Part shown: positions 1-8,778 of the stretch, piece by piece | Layout: the number at the start of each line of letters is the position of its first letter | Numbering within the stretch: position 1 is the stretch's first letter | Assembly (NCBI GenBank): GCA_013816245.1 | Contig: JACDEU010000016.1 | Coordinates: 1-50,553, forward strand | Direction of reading: 5' to 3' | Origin: Actinomycetota bacterium | Lineage (GTDB): Bacteria; Actinomycetota; Thermoleophilia; Gaiellales; Gaiellaceae | Length of the DNA: 50,553 nt | Translations under genes and position numbers: made by a program | The notes under the pieces: generated by a model | Told to the model about the DNA's origin: nothing | The model's input: the letters and a program-made list of their open reading frames with translations, nothing else | The model's database searches: none

Positions 1-379
1 CAACGACGGCGGCGAGTGCGCGGTCGATGCCGGTGACGATCAGTCGGCCCGCCTCCTGGATCTGGAGGGAAAGAGCGGTGTCCACCACGTCGGAGGAGGT
101 CAGCCCATAGTGGAACCAGCGTCCCTCAGGCCCGAGCTGCAGAGCGACCGCGTCGACGAATGCGGCGGTGTCGTGATCGGTGACGCGTTCGATTTCGGCC
201 ACCCGGTCCGGTGAAGGAGCGACGGCCTGGGCCTGAATCTTGGCAACGTCGTCTGCGGGCACGGCGCCGACCTCGGCCCAGCCTTCGAGTGCAGCGAGCT
301 CGACCTCGAGCCAGCGCGCGAACTTGCTCTCGTCCGACCAGACCCCGGACATCTCCGGGCGCGAATAGCGCGCGATCAC
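1..379 (-). CDS. purB: Adenylosuccinate lyase, N-terminal part (cut by window edge)
   Basis: Adenylosuccinate lyase acts twice in purine synthesis, releasing fumarate from SAICAR and from adenylosuccinate. Only about the first 126 residues are here; the rest lies left of the window. The N-terminus reads VIARYSRPEMSGVWSDE, the usual opening of the family, and later HYGLTSSDVVDTALSLQ carries the conserved TSSDVVDTA substrate-binding segment. I chose the GTG at 379 because its GTGA overlaps the purE stop by 4 nt, a normal coupling signal. It is the last visible gene of the minus-strand purD-purE-purB run. Identification is firm; the length is unknown. Confidence 0.93.
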   Translation of the reverse strand, partial: MIARYSRPEMSGVWSDESKFARWLEVELAALEGWAEVGAVPADDVAKIQAQAVAPSPDRVAEIERVTDHDTAAFVDAVALQLGPEGRWFHYGLTSSDVVDTALSLQIQEAGRLIVTGIDRALAAVV

Positions 380-807
380 TTGGCCGATTCTAGAGAGGCT
401 GTCGGTCCGAGAATTCGGGCTGCGAGAACCGCCGCGTTCTTCGCGTTGTCGACTCCGACACAGGCAACGGGAACGCCCGGAGGCATCTGGACGATCGAGA
501 GCAGCGCGTCGAGCCCATCGAGCACGCTCAACGACGAGCGGAGCGGCACGCCGATGACAGGCAGATCCGTGTGCGCGGCGAGCACCCCGGGCAATGCGGC
601 AGCGAGACCCGCGCCGGCGATCAGCACTCGCAGCCCGCGTTCCCTTGCAGTGCGTCCGTATTCGGCGACCGCGTCCGGTTGCCGGTGCGCGGAGCGAACC
701 TCGAACTCGTGTGCAATGCCTCGTGCCTCGAGCTCGTCCATCGCCGCCTGCATGCGCGTGCGGTCCGACTCCGAACCGACGACGATGCCGACGAGCGGGC
801 TAGACAT
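376..807 (-). CDS. purE: N5-carboxyaminoimidazole ribonucleotide mutase
   Basis: PurE moves the carboxyl group of N5-CAIR to C4 in de novo purine synthesis, normally as an octamer in the cytosol. The 143-residue protein has typical class I length and motifs: GSESD near residue 12, SAHRQPD near 39, GAGLAAALPG near 65 and QMPPGVPVACVGVDNAKNAA near 108. Its start overlaps the purD stop by 8 nt and its stop overlaps the purB start by 4 nt, so the three are probably cotranscribed and translationally coupled. No purK is visible in the window. Confidence 0.96.
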   Translation of the reverse strand: MSSPLVGIVVGSESDRTRMQAAMDELEARGIAHEFEVRSAHRQPDAVAEYGRTARERGLRVLIAGAGLAAALPGVLAAHTDLPVIGVPLRSSLSVLDGLDALLSIVQMPPGVPVACVGVDNAKNAAVLAARILGPTASLESAK

Positions 808-2011
808 GCGTCATGGCAGCGATGTCCTTGCGATAACGCATCTTGGGGAAGGAGATGCGTTCGCACGCGCTGTACGCAAGCTCACGCGCGTCGCCGACGC
901 TGTCGCCGATGCCGGTCACGTTGAGAATCCTGCCGCCGTTCGTGACGAAGCGGTCTTCCTTGCGTGCCGTGCCGGCATGAAAGACGAGCGCGCCTTCTTC
1001 TTCCGCTTCGGCGATCCCCTCGATCGGGGAGCCGACGTCGTTGCTCGCCGGATACTCCCCGCCTGCGAGCACGACGGTCACTGCAGCCCGGTCGGCGACT
1101 GTCAAGTCGACGTCCGACAGATCGCCTGCCGCCGCTGCAGCGAGCGCTGCGAGGAAGTCTCCCTCGAGACGAGGTAGAAGCGACTGCGTCTCCGGGTCGC
1201 CGAAGCGACAGTTGAACTCGAGTACCCGCGGTCCCTCGGGCGTGATCATGAGCCCGGCGAAGAGCACGCCAACGAAAGGCGTGCCGCGTTCGGCGAGCTC
1301 GGCGAGCACGGGACGGTGGATCGTGTCGAGCAATTCCTCGACCTCGGGCGGGCCGAACCCCGGGACCGGTGAGTAAGAGCCCATCCCGCCGGTGTTCGGT
1401 CCCTCGTCGCCTTCCTCCGCTCGCTTGAAGTCCTGGGCCACCGGCAAGGCGAGCGCGCGCGCGCCGTCGCAGAGCGCGAAGACGGAGATCTCCTCACCTT
1501 CGAGAAGCTCCTCGATCACGATCGAGTCGCCGAACGCTCCGGCCGCGAGCAGGGCGCTGTCGAGCTGCTTGTGATCGCGGCAGATGAACACGCCTTTGCC
1601 CGCGGCGAGACCGTCGGCCTTGATCACACAGGGCGCGCGCGCAATCGAGAGCGACTCTGCCGTGGGGACTTCTGCGTCGCGCATGACGTCTTTCGCGAAC
1701 GTCTTCGAGCCTTCGATGCGTGCGGCCTCAGCGCTTGGGCCGAACACCGCGACGCCGGCATGGCGGAGCTGGTCGGCAACGCCCGCGACGAGGGGTGCTT
1801 CCGGGCCGACCACGACGAGGTCGGCATCGAGCGCTCCGGCTAGGTGAAGGAGGCCTTCGCCGTCCTCTGCGTGGACGGGGTGACATTGGCCCAGGGAGGC
1901 GATGCCGGGGTTGCCAGGGGCGCTGTGGAGCTCGTCGAGGCTCGGGGCCTGGCTCAGCTTCCACGCGAGCGCGTGCTCGCGTCCGCCCGAGCCGACCAGG
2001 AGCACCTTCAC
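800..2011 (-). CDS. purD: Phosphoribosylamine--glycine ligase
   Basis: PurD (GAR synthetase) joins glycine to phosphoribosylamine using ATP, the second step of purine synthesis. The 403 residues open with [19 protein letters not shown], the typical N-domain. They contain the ATP-grasp segment [14 protein letters not shown] near 130 and [12 protein letters not shown] near 265, which carries the metal ligands. Length is close to the usual 420-430, slightly short. It is the first visible gene of the purD-purE-purB run; 66 bp separate it from a divergent small gene. Confidence 0.96.
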   Translation of the reverse strand: MKVLLVGSGGREHALAWKLSQAPSLDELHSAPGNPGIASLGQCHPVHAEDGEGLLHLAGALDADLVVVGPEAPLVAGVADQLRHAGVAVFGPSAEAARIEGSKTFAKDVMRDAEVPTAESLSIARAPCVIKADGLAAGKGVFICRDHKQLDSALLAAGAFGDSIVIEELLEGEEISVFALCDGARALALPVAQDFKRAEEGDEGPNTGGMGSYSPVPGFGPPEVEELLDTIHRPVLAELAERGTPFVGVLFAGLMITPEGPRVLEFNCRFGDPETQSLLPRLEGDFLAALAAAAAGDLSDVDLTVADRAAVTVVLAGGEYPASNDVGSPIEGIAEAEEEGALVFHAGTARKEDRFVTNGGRILNVTGIGDSVGDARELAYSACERISFPKMRYRKDIAAMTHV

Positions 2012-2077
2012 ACAAGGACTCTAGCGAGTGCTCCTGACGGGTTTGAAAGCGGCCCGGATTGCCAAGGCAGTAGCGGA

Positions 2078-2401
2078 ATGCTGGAGCCTGGGCTCGACAA
2101 GCACGAGTGGGAAAGCTGGTGGCAGCAGTTCGAGGAGGACATCGAGACGTCCCCCGCCGAAGCGCTGTCCGAGCTCGACCGCCTCACGGTCCAGATGCTC
2201 GACGCGCGTGGCTATGCGCTCGACGACCCGGTCGTGCGCGAGGGCGACGAGCGCGAGGTCGTTGCGGAGTACTCCGCGGCGCACGAGATCACGGAGGCCG
2301 TGGAGCAGAGCAAGGACGTGAGCAGTGAGGACATCGAGACTGCGATCGACGGCTACCGCGCGCTGCACGACTACTTGCTGGTCGAGCGCGGCGCACCGTA
2401 G
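2078..2401 (+). CDS. Small acidic protein of unknown function
   Basis: This 107-residue protein is not one I can name. It starts MLEPGLDKHEWESWWQQFEE, is strongly acidic, and looks mostly alpha-helical without signal or membrane segments. I took the ATG at 2078: the open frame runs further upstream, but that part lies opposite purD and would not leave room for a promoter. It reads away from purD and is followed by a perfect palindrome at 2485-2500, so it is probably a monocistronic housekeeping-neighbour gene. High GC at third codon positions supports coding. Confidence 0.72.
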   Translation: MLEPGLDKHEWESWWQQFEEDIETSPAEALSELDRLTVQMLDARGYALDDPVVREGDEREVVAEYSAAHEITEAVEQSKDVSSEDIETAIDGYRALHDYLLVERGAP

Positions 2402-2484
2402 GTTCCGCAACACCGGCGCAGAATCGGCACAGATCCGTACCCAACCGCTCGGTATCGTCGACCGCGAGGGTGGTGGGCGTTTCT

Positions 2485-2500
2485 CCCCACCCGGGTGGGG
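2485..2500. terminator. Perfect 16-bp palindrome CCCCACCCGGGTGGGG
   Basis: A perfect self-complementary sequence lies between the small gene ending at 2401 and fdhD starting at 2528. It could be a GC-rich hairpin acting as terminator for the first gene, or an operator for fdhD. There is no T-tract, and no loop unless some stem pairs open. Confidence 0.4.
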
Positions 2501-2527
2501 GCGTGTTCGAGGGACTAGGGTCGTGGC

Positions 2528-3334
2528 ATGACGAGAGATGAACGCGCAAGCGTGGCACCACCGCCGCTCGCTGCGGCGACCTCGTCCGTCTTGCGGCTCC
2601 CGGACGGGGTCAGTGAGCTCGATCGGCTCGCGGTCGAGGAGCCGCTCGAGATCAGAATCGACGGGCGTGCTGTCGCCGTCACGATGCGGACCCCCGGGCA
2701 CGACGAGGAGCTCGCGGTCGGCTTCTGTCTCTCCGAAGGCATTCCGGCACGCGCTGCACGGCTCCCGCAGGACTTCGCTGTGAACACCGTCGATGTCGAC
2801 GTCTCCGGTCCGTTCGACCGCAGCGCCGTACAGCGAAATTTCTACACGTCGTCTTCGTGCGGCGTGTGTGGCAAGGGCGCGCTCGAAGCCGTCGCGGTAT
2901 CAGCGCCTCGCGTCGAAAGCGAGCTGCGTGTCCCCCTCGGCGTCGTCGCGGCGCTGCCGGGCAGCCTTCGCATGGAGCAGGCTGCATTCGCCGCGACGGG
3001 CGGGCTCCACGCGACCGGCCTGTTCGACGCCGCGGGCGCCCTCCTCTGCGCACGTGAGGACGTCGGCCGGCACAACGCGATGGACAAGGTGATCGGCTGG
3101 GCGCACGCGTCGGGCATGCTGCCTCTACGCGACCACGTCCTCTGCGTCAGCGGCCGCCTGTCGTTCGAGCTCGTGCAGAAGGCCGCGGTCGCGGGTTGTC
3201 CGCTGATCGTCGCAGTCGGAGCACCGGCCAGCCTCGCCGTCGAGCTCGCGCAGGACCGCGGCATCACGCTCTGTGGTTTCGTCCGCGGCGGTCACGCGAA
3301 CGTGTACACCGAGCCTTGGCGCCTGGAGACCTGA
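2528..3334 (+). CDS. fdhD: Formate dehydrogenase accessory sulfurtransferase FdhD
   Basis: FdhD transfers sulfur from a cysteine desulfurase to the bis-MGD molybdenum or tungsten cofactor of formate dehydrogenases, and binds the cofactor itself. The 268-residue protein has the diagnostic SSSCGVCG with the sulfur-carrying cysteines C111 and C114, the segment GGLHATGLF near 156, and [16 protein letters not shown] near 174. Length is normal. The next gene, a MobA-type guanylyltransferase fusion, overlaps its 3' end, matching a cofactor-maturation pair. No formate dehydrogenase subunit is in the window. Confidence 0.95.
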   Translation: MTRDERASVAPPPLAAATSSVLRLPDGVSELDRLAVEEPLEIRIDGRAVAVTMRTPGHDEELAVGFCLSEGIPARAARLPQDFAVNTVDVDVSGPFDRSAVQRNFYTSSSCGVCGKGALEAVAVSAPRVESELRVPLGVVAALPGSLRMEQAAFAATGGLHATGLFDAAGALLCAREDVGRHNAMDKVIGWAHASGMLPLRDHVLCVSGRLSFELVQKAAVAGCPLIVAVGAPASLAVELAQDRGITLCGFVRGGHANVYTEPWRLET

Positions 3335-4293
3335 CCGGGATCCTGCTGGTCGGCGGGGCAAGCCGACGGTTCGGCTCGCCCAAGGCGCTCGCCGAGCTCG
3401 ACGGCGAGACGCTCGCCGCGCGCGCCTGGCGAACGCTTGGCAAAGTCTGCTCGGAGCGTCTCGCTCTCGGCAAGCGTCAGGACGGTCTCGAGCTTCCGTT
3501 CGACGTCGTGGACGACGAGAGCCAGGTTCGCGCTCCGCTCGCAGGGTTGGTGGTCGGCCTGCGCGCCGCGACGAACGACCTCTGCATCGTGTTGCCGGTG
3601 GATGTCCCTCTCATCCGCGCCGCGGACATCCGCATGCTCGCGACAGCGTGCGCCGATGCAGCGGTCCCGCAGACGGGCCCGCTTCCCGGTGCGTACCGTC
3701 GCTCCGCATTACCGGTGCTGGAGCGCCGCCTCGCATCCGGTGAGCTCGCACTTCGCGATGCACTTACCGAGCTGGACGCGACCGTCGTCGATCTCGACGC
3801 AAGCGCGCTCGTCAACGTCAACGAGCCCTCGGAGCTCGAACGGCTCCAGACTCGAATCGTCCCGTTCGACCCGGCGCACGCGACCGGATTTCGCTCGCTG
3901 GTCTCGGAGACGCTGCGCGAGTTCGGATTCGAGCCCGACCCGGAGATCGATCCCGACCTCGCGGATCCGGCTCGCGCCTACCGGTCGCTCTGGGTCGCGG
4001 TCGCAGACGGTGAGGTCGTTGGCTCGGTCGCGCTGCGAAACCTCGGTGCGGGCGAGCGCGAGTTGAAGCGCATGTACTTGCGTTCCGATCAGCGCGGCCG
4101 GGGGCTCGGCCGCCGGCCGCTCGAGACTGCACTCGCCCACGCACGTGCGGACGGTGCTGCCCTGATCAGGCTCGATACGAGCGAGCGCATGGAGGCCGCT
4201 CGCTCGCTCTACGAGGCGTACGGCTTTCGCCGTGTCTCCGGCAGTGCGCCGCGGCAAGGCCAGAACCGGCTGCTCTGCGAGCTCGAGCTCTAG
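3316..4293 (+). CDS. MobA-like molybdopterin guanylyltransferase fused to a GNAT acetyltransferase
   Basis: Residues about 8-178 look like MobA, which attaches GMP to molybdopterin: LVGGASRRFGSPKAL at 11-25 is the GTP-binding signature, VDVP at 95-98 marks the metal site, and NVNEPSEL at 167-174 is a typical late motif. Residues about 181-325 form a GNAT N-acetyltransferase; YLRSDQRGRGLG at 254-265 contains the acetyl-CoA loop. No stop or frame change separates the parts. I used the TTG at 3316, overlapping fdhD by 19 nt, since upstream frame is fdhD shadow; the start is uncertain. It shares the CTAG stop with convergent purA. The acetylation target is unknown. Confidence 0.82.
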   Translation: MAPGDLTGILLVGGASRRFGSPKALAELDGETLAARAWRTLGKVCSERLALGKRQDGLELPFDVVDDESQVRAPLAGLVVGLRAATNDLCIVLPVDVPLIRAADIRMLATACADAAVPQTGPLPGAYRRSALPVLERRLASGELALRDALTELDATVVDLDASALVNVNEPSELERLQTRIVPFDPAHATGFRSLVSETLREFGFEPDPEIDPDLADPARAYRSLWVAVADGEVVGSVALRNLGAGERELKRMYLRSDQRGRGLGRRPLETALAHARADGAALIRLDTSERMEAARSLYEAYGFRRVSGSAPRQGQNRLLCELEL

Positions 4294-5549
4294 CGCAGCG
4301 CGACGACGCGCTCGCGCTCGGCGCCCGTTCCGACGAGAGAGATCTCCACTCCGAGCGCGCGCTCGATGAACTCGACGTACGCGCGCGCTCCTGGGGGGAG
4401 CTCGTCCGTCAGTGGCTCTTCCCATCCCGGCAGCGTTTCGTAGACCGGCCGGCAGTGGTGGAAGTCGCTCTGATGGGCCGGAAACTCGGAGATCTGGCTG
4501 CCGTCACGCAGGCGGTAGGTGATGCAGACAGGCAGCTCGGAGAAGTTGGAGAGGACGTCGAGCTTCGTCAGCGCGAGCGACGTGATCCCGTTCAGCCGGA
4601 CGGCATAGCGAAGCGCCACGAGGTCGAGCCAGCCGCAGCGACGTTCGCGGCCCGTCACCGTTCCGAACTCGCCACCGAGCTCGCGCATGCGCTCCTGGTC
4701 GGGGCCTTCGATCTCCGTCGGGAACGGCCCTTCGCCGACTCTCGTCACGTATGCCTTCGTGACGCCGAGGACGTGGTCGATCCGGTGCGGGCCGATCCCG
4801 ATGCCGGTCGCCGCGTTGCCGGCGACGGTGTTCGACGAAGTGACGAACGGATACGTGCCGTGGTCGAGGTCGAGGAGGGTCCCCTGCGCACCCTCCAGCA
4901 GCACGTTCCGCCCGTCGTGCAGGGCGCGGTCGACGAGCAGCGACGTGTCGGACACGTAGGGACGAATGCGTTGGGCGAACGACTCGAGATTGCCGGCGAT
5001 CTCTTCGAGCTCGAGAGGTGGAACGCCGTAGACGCGCTCGAGCCACACGTTCTTCTCCGCGAGCGCGACCTCGATCTTCTGGCGCAGGATCTTTGGGTCG
5101 AGCAGGTCCTGCACGCGGATCCCGAGCCGCGCGGCCTTGTCCGCGTAGCATGGTCCGATGCCGCGCTTCGTCGTCCCGATCTGCAGCTTGCCGAGTCGCC
5201 GCTCGCCCGCCTGGTCGATCGCGACGTGCCACGGCATGATCAGGTGAGCCTCCCCAGAGAGATGCACCGCGCGCGTCGACAACCCGCGCGCCTCGAGCTC
5301 GTCCACCTCTGTCAGGAAGACCTCCGGGTCGACGACGCAGCCCGCCCCGATCACACAGGTCTTGCCGCGGAGCACACCGCTCGGGATCTGCCGGATCTTG
5401 AACGTCTCGCCGTCGACGACGATCGTGTGCCCCGCGTTTGGGCCGCCCTGATAGCGGCAGACGAGATCTGAGTCCTGCGCCAGCAGGTCAACGATCTTGC
5501 CCTTGCCCTCGTCACCCCACTGTGCGCCGACGATGACTGTGGCGGGCAC
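4290..5549 (-). CDS. purA: Adenylosuccinate synthetase
   Basis: PurA condenses IMP with aspartate using GTP, the first committed step to AMP. About 419 residues; the N-terminus has IVGAQWGDEGKGKIVDLLA with the GTP-binding loop and catalytic Asp, then GGPNAGHT with the catalytic His, GTTKRGIGPCYADKAAR in the middle and GWLDLVALRYA toward the C-terminus. I preferred the GTG at 5549, giving (M)PATVIVGAQWGDEGKGK as in relatives, over the ATG at 5570. Its product PurA and the PurB encoded at the window's left end catalyse consecutive steps to AMP. Confidence 0.96.
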   Translation of the reverse strand: MPATVIVGAQWGDEGKGKIVDLLAQDSDLVCRYQGGPNAGHTIVVDGETFKIRQIPSGVLRGKTCVIGAGCVVDPEVFLTEVDELEARGLSTRAVHLSGEAHLIMPWHVAIDQAGERRLGKLQIGTTKRGIGPCYADKAARLGIRVQDLLDPKILRQKIEVALAEKNVWLERVYGVPPLELEEIAGNLESFAQRIRPYVSDTSLLVDRALHDGRNVLLEGAQGTLLDLDHGTYPFVTSSNTVAGNAATGIGIGPHRIDHVLGVTKAYVTRVGEGPFPTEIEGPDQERMRELGGEFGTVTGRERRCGWLDLVALRYAVRLNGITSLALTKLDVLSNFSELPVCITYRLRDGSQISEFPAHQSDFHHCRPVYETLPGWEEPLTDELPPGARAYVEFIERALGVEISLVGTGAERERVVALR

Positions 5550-5661
5550 GCACCGAGTGTGACAGACCATGCCTACGGTACCGCGTGGAATGTTGTGAGA
5601 AGGGTTGCCGGCTTCACCAGCAGCCCGTTACTCCGCCGCCGGAGGCGGCTAGGCTCCGCCG

Positions 5662-6870
5662 ATGCACGAGGTGACCCACTTCGGGGCGGTGATCTTGCTC
5701 GTGTCCAGTGCCTTCGCGATCGCGGTCCTGTCGAACAAGCTCAGCGAGCGGTTGCGCATTCCTGCGGCCGGCCTCTTCCTTGTCGCAGCGGCGCTCGCAT
5801 CGGACGCGTGGCCTCGGCTGGCGCACGCACTCTCGATCCGGGACGTCGAGCGGATCGCCGTGATTGCGCTGATCGTCATCCTCTTCGACGGCGGCATGCG
5901 TGTGGGCTGGGCCCGCTTCCGCGAGAGCGCGCTGCCGATCGTCTCGCTTGGCCTGCTCGGGACGTTCGCGACCGCTGGGCTCATGATGCTCGCGGCGCAC
6001 TACCTCCTCGACTTCTCATGGCAGACGTCGGGCTTGCTTGGCGCAGCACTTGCACCCACTGACCCGGCGGTTATGTTCTCCGTCTTTGGAAGGAAGGAGA
6101 TCTCCGGCCGCACGGGCACGATCCTGGAGGGCGAGTCGGGCGCAAACGACCCTGTGGGGATCGCGCTCATGCTCGCGGCTGTGAGTCTGGCGCAGACGAA
6201 GTCGACCTCGGTGCCGCACGCCGTCGGCGAGTTCCTCCTTGAACTCAGTGTTGGCACGGCGGTCGGCATAGCGGGCGCCTACGGCTTGCTGCTCGTGATG
6301 CGCCGGATCGTCTTGCCGAACCCGGCGCTCTACCCGCTACGGACGCTCGCCTTCGCGGGGGTGATCTACGGGCTCGCGACCGTCGCTCACGGGTCCGGCT
6401 TCCTCGCCGTCTACATCGCAGGCATTTTCATCGGCGATGCGGACCTTCCGGCCAAGCGTGGGATCGAGCGCTTCCACACCTCGCTCGCGAGCCTGGCAGA
6501 GATCGTCGTGTTCATCGGCCTCGGTCTGACCGTAGATCTAACTGCGCTCGGCGACAACCACCGCTGGCTCGACGGCCTGGTGCTCGCGGCCGTCCTGGCG
6601 ATCGTGGTGCGACCGCTCGCGGTCGGTCCGCTCCTGATGCGTTTCCACCTGACGCGGAACGAGCGTCTGTTCGTCATGTGGAGTGGATTGAAAGGTGCTG
6701 TCCCGATCCTCCTCGCCGCCTTCGTGGTGCTGGGCGGCGTAAAGGACGCGTACAGGATCTACGAGATCGTGTTCGTGGTCGTTGCGTTCTCCGTGCTTCT
6801 TCAGGGCGCCAGCGTGCCGTGGGCCGCTAAGCGGCTCGGTATTCCGATGCGCACGACGACTCCCGTCTAG
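5662..6870 (+). CDS. Monovalent cation/proton antiporter of the CPA1 (NhaP/CvrA-like) type
   Basis: This 402-residue membrane protein has about a dozen hydrophobic segments spread over its length. Family features include LFDGGMRVGW near 74, a discontinuous-helix segment PTDPAVMFSVFGRKEISG near 133, and LEGESGANDPVGIAL near 155 with the Asn-Asp pair that binds Na+ or K+ in CPA1 exchangers. It lacks the long C-terminal cytosolic domains of larger NhaP2 proteins. It likely exchanges Na+ or K+ for protons in pH or salt homeostasis; ion choice cannot be read. It converges on the next gene with a shared CTAG stop. Confidence 0.87.
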   Translation: MHEVTHFGAVILLVSSAFAIAVLSNKLSERLRIPAAGLFLVAAALASDAWPRLAHALSIRDVERIAVIALIVILFDGGMRVGWARFRESALPIVSLGLLGTFATAGLMMLAAHYLLDFSWQTSGLLGAALAPTDPAVMFSVFGRKEISGRTGTILEGESGANDPVGIALMLAAVSLAQTKSTSVPHAVGEFLLELSVGTAVGIAGAYGLLLVMRRIVLPNPALYPLRTLAFAGVIYGLATVAHGSGFLAVYIAGIFIGDADLPAKRGIERFHTSLASLAEIVVFIGLGLTVDLTALGDNHRWLDGLVLAAVLAIVVRPLAVGPLLMRFHLTRNERLFVMWSGLKGAVPILLAAFVVLGGVKDAYRIYEIVFVVVAFSVLLQGASVPWAAKRLGIPMRTTTPV

Positions 6871-7067
6871 CGGCCGTCGCGCTCGATGCGAATCTCGTGG
6901 CCGCGCGGGCACGACATCGTCCCCCGCGTGTGCTCGAGTGACAGCGTTTCCTGGACGGACGGGAACCCTTCGCCTAGCTCGACGCAGCGCTCGCACACGA
7001 TCGTGAAGCCCGTGGCGAGCTGCGAGATCCACACAACCTGCTCGTTGAGGACGGCCCAGGACGCCAT
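6867..7067 (-). CDS. Small putative zinc-binding protein downstream of dnaB
   Basis: Sixty-six residues, not recognised by family. CERC at 25-28 and CPRGH at 53-57 could give a Cys3-His zinc site, and ends in a basic tail. The ATG overlaps the dnaB TAA (TAATG), so translation is probably coupled to dnaB. The longer open frame above it is shadow of dnaB. A role beside the helicase is only a guess from position. Confidence 0.62.
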   Translation of the reverse strand: MASWAVLNEQVVWISQLATGFTIVCERCVELGEGFPSVQETLSLEHTRGTMSCPRGHEIRIERDGR

Positions 7068-8479
7068 TACGACGCCGCCAGATCCGCGAACTTCGCATAA
7101 CGCTTGAGGAACGAGAGCTTCTCGATGCCGGTCGGCCCGTTGCGGTGCTTGGAGAGGATGATCTCCGCGAGGCCCTGCTGGTCGCTGTCCTCGTTGTAGT
7201 ACTCGTCGCGGTAGACGAACATGACGAGGTCGGCGTCCTGCTCGATCGAGCCCGACTCGCGAAGGTCGGACAGGATCGGCCGCTTGTCGTGTCGCTGCTC
7301 GACGGCGCGGGAGAGCTGCGACATGGCGAGGATCGGCACGTCGAGGTCTCGCGCGAGCACTTTCAGGTTCCGCGAGATCTGAGAAACCTCCTGGACGCGG
7401 TTCTCCGCGCTCGTCCCGGAGGTCATCAGCTGGAGGTAGTCGACGATGATCAGCCCGAGCTTCGGCTCGCGCGTCTTGAGCCGCCGGGCTTTCGACCGGA
7501 TCTCCATCATCGTGATTGAGCCCGTGTCGTCGACGTAGATCGGGGCCTTCATCAACTTGTCGCCGGCGGCGACAAGCCGTGGCCAGTCGTCTTGCGCCAG
7601 CTTGCCGTTTCGCAACCGCTGCGACTCCACCTTGGCCTCGCTGCAGAGCAACCGCTGGGTCACCTCCGCCTTCGACATCTCGAGCGTGAACAACGCGACC
7701 GGGATGTCGTTGCGCAGAGCGAGGTTCGCGGCCACGCACAGGCCGAGCGCCGACTTTCCCATGCTGGGGCGTGCCGCCACGATGATCAGGTTTCCGGGCT
7801 GGAATCCAGAGGTCAGCCGGTCGAGATCGCGGAACCCGGAGGGCGCTCCCGTGACGTCGGCACCGGCCTCGTACAAAGCGGTGATGCGTTCGAAGCTTTC
7901 CTTCAGCAGTTCCTCGATGTGGCTGAACTCCGTCGAGACGCGGCTCTGCGACAGGTCGAAGACGACCTGCTCGGCACGGTCGACGAGCATCTGCGTCTCT
8001 CCGGGACGTTCCCACCCGAGCTGGGCGATCTGCTGGCCTGCCGCGATCAGCCCTCGCAGCGTCGCCATCTCGCGGACGATGCGCGCGTAGTGCGCCGCGT
8101 TCGCGGTGGCAGGCACGAGCGCGGCGAGCTCGTGCAGCCGCACGCGCCCACCCACACCCTCGAGCTCACCGCGCTCTTCGAGCTCGTCGACGAGCGTGAT
8201 CGCATCGACCGGCTCGCCTTTTGCGTAGAGGGCGAGCCCCGCGCGGTAGATCTTTGCGTGGCTTTCCCGGTAGAAGTCCGACGCGTCGAGGACTTCGCTC
8301 ACCGCTCCGATCGCGCCGGGGGAGAGCAGCATCGCCCCGAGGACGGATTCCTCGGCCTCGAGGTTCTGGGGTGGCGCGATCGGAGCGGCTTGAGCGACCT
8401 GGGCGACAGTTGTCACGTCGCCGGAGTGAACCACTGCGGGCACCGAGTTTCCAGGTCTTGACGAGTTGGTTTTCGACAT
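7067..8479 (-). CDS. dnaB: Replicative DNA helicase
   Basis: DnaB is the hexameric 5'-3' helicase that unwinds DNA at the fork and recruits primase. From the ATG at 8479 it is 470 residues: N-terminal DnaB_N domain (about 35-140), linker, then a RecA-like ATPase with Walker A RPSMGKS near 237, a Walker B region ending LIIVDYLQLM, and SQLSRAVEQR with the arginine-finger region. No intein interrupts the P-loop, a common intein site. The frame extends to 8554, but MSKTNSSRPGN is the better N-terminus. It sits downstream of the rpsF operon on the same strand, as in other actinobacteria, separated by 870 bp. Confidence 0.95.
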   Translation of the reverse strand: MSKTNSSRPGNSVPAVVHSGDVTTVAQVAQAAPIAPPQNLEAEESVLGAMLLSPGAIGAVSEVLDASDFYRESHAKIYRAGLALYAKGEPVDAITLVDELEERGELEGVGGRVRLHELAALVPATANAAHYARIVREMATLRGLIAAGQQIAQLGWERPGETQMLVDRAEQVVFDLSQSRVSTEFSHIEELLKESFERITALYEAGADVTGAPSGFRDLDRLTSGFQPGNLIIVAARPSMGKSALGLCVAANLALRNDIPVALFTLEMSKAEVTQRLLCSEAKVESQRLRNGKLAQDDWPRLVAAGDKLMKAPIYVDDTGSITMMEIRSKARRLKTREPKLGLIIVDYLQLMTSGTSAENRVQEVSQISRNLKVLARDLDVPILAMSQLSRAVEQRHDKRPILSDLRESGSIEQDADLVMFVYRDEYYNEDSDQQGLAEIILSKHRNGPTGIEKLSFLKRYAKFADLAAS

Positions 8480-8540
8480 GTCAAAAGAGGCGATTTGCAG
8501 GCATGAAGGAACGCATGTTCGCAGGCCGACCGGACGGATC

Positions 8541-8679
8541 TGTGGACAGAACACCCGCTCCGTGCGGGAACTTCCTCGGGGTATTCACAGGAGGTGGAAA
8601 GTGCTGTGAAAGGTTGTCCCCAGGTTCTCCACAGGAGGGCCCTGGCCCCGCTTGAAAACAGGGACAGGATTGTGGACAT
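8541..8679. promoter_or_regulatory. Cluster of four DnaA-box-like 9-mers upstream of dnaB
   Basis: Against the actinobacterial DnaA box TTGTCCACA, I see four 8/9 matches in 139 bp. They are 8541-8549 (reverse strand CTGTCCACA), 8614-8622 (TTGTCCCCA), 8625-8633 (TTCTCCACA) and 8671-8679 (reverse strand ATGTCCACA). A weaker one is at 8772-8780. They lie just upstream of the dnaB start. DnaA-dependent control of dnaB or titration of DnaA is possible; dnaA, dnaN and an AT-rich unwinding region are not visible, so I do not call an origin. Confidence 0.45.
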
Positions 8680-8778
8680 GACGACCGTGGTCTCGGTTCT
8701 CATCGCGGACCGTCATGTTCTCCTTGCAACAAGGCTCTAACCCTGGAGGCGCCTGGAAGCACGGGCAAGATCGTGGAC

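Noticed and set aside
380-2037. Several long plus-strand frames opposite purE and purD
   Set aside because: They are low-complexity Arg/Ala/Ser-rich shadows of the purine genes and have no ribosome sites or family features.
4455-5471. 338-codon plus-strand frame opposite purA
   Set aside because: Antisense shadow of a well-supported gene; composition is typical of high-GC antisense frames.
7067-8479. Intein in dnaB
   Set aside because: The P-loop region and the rest of the helicase are continuous and of normal length.
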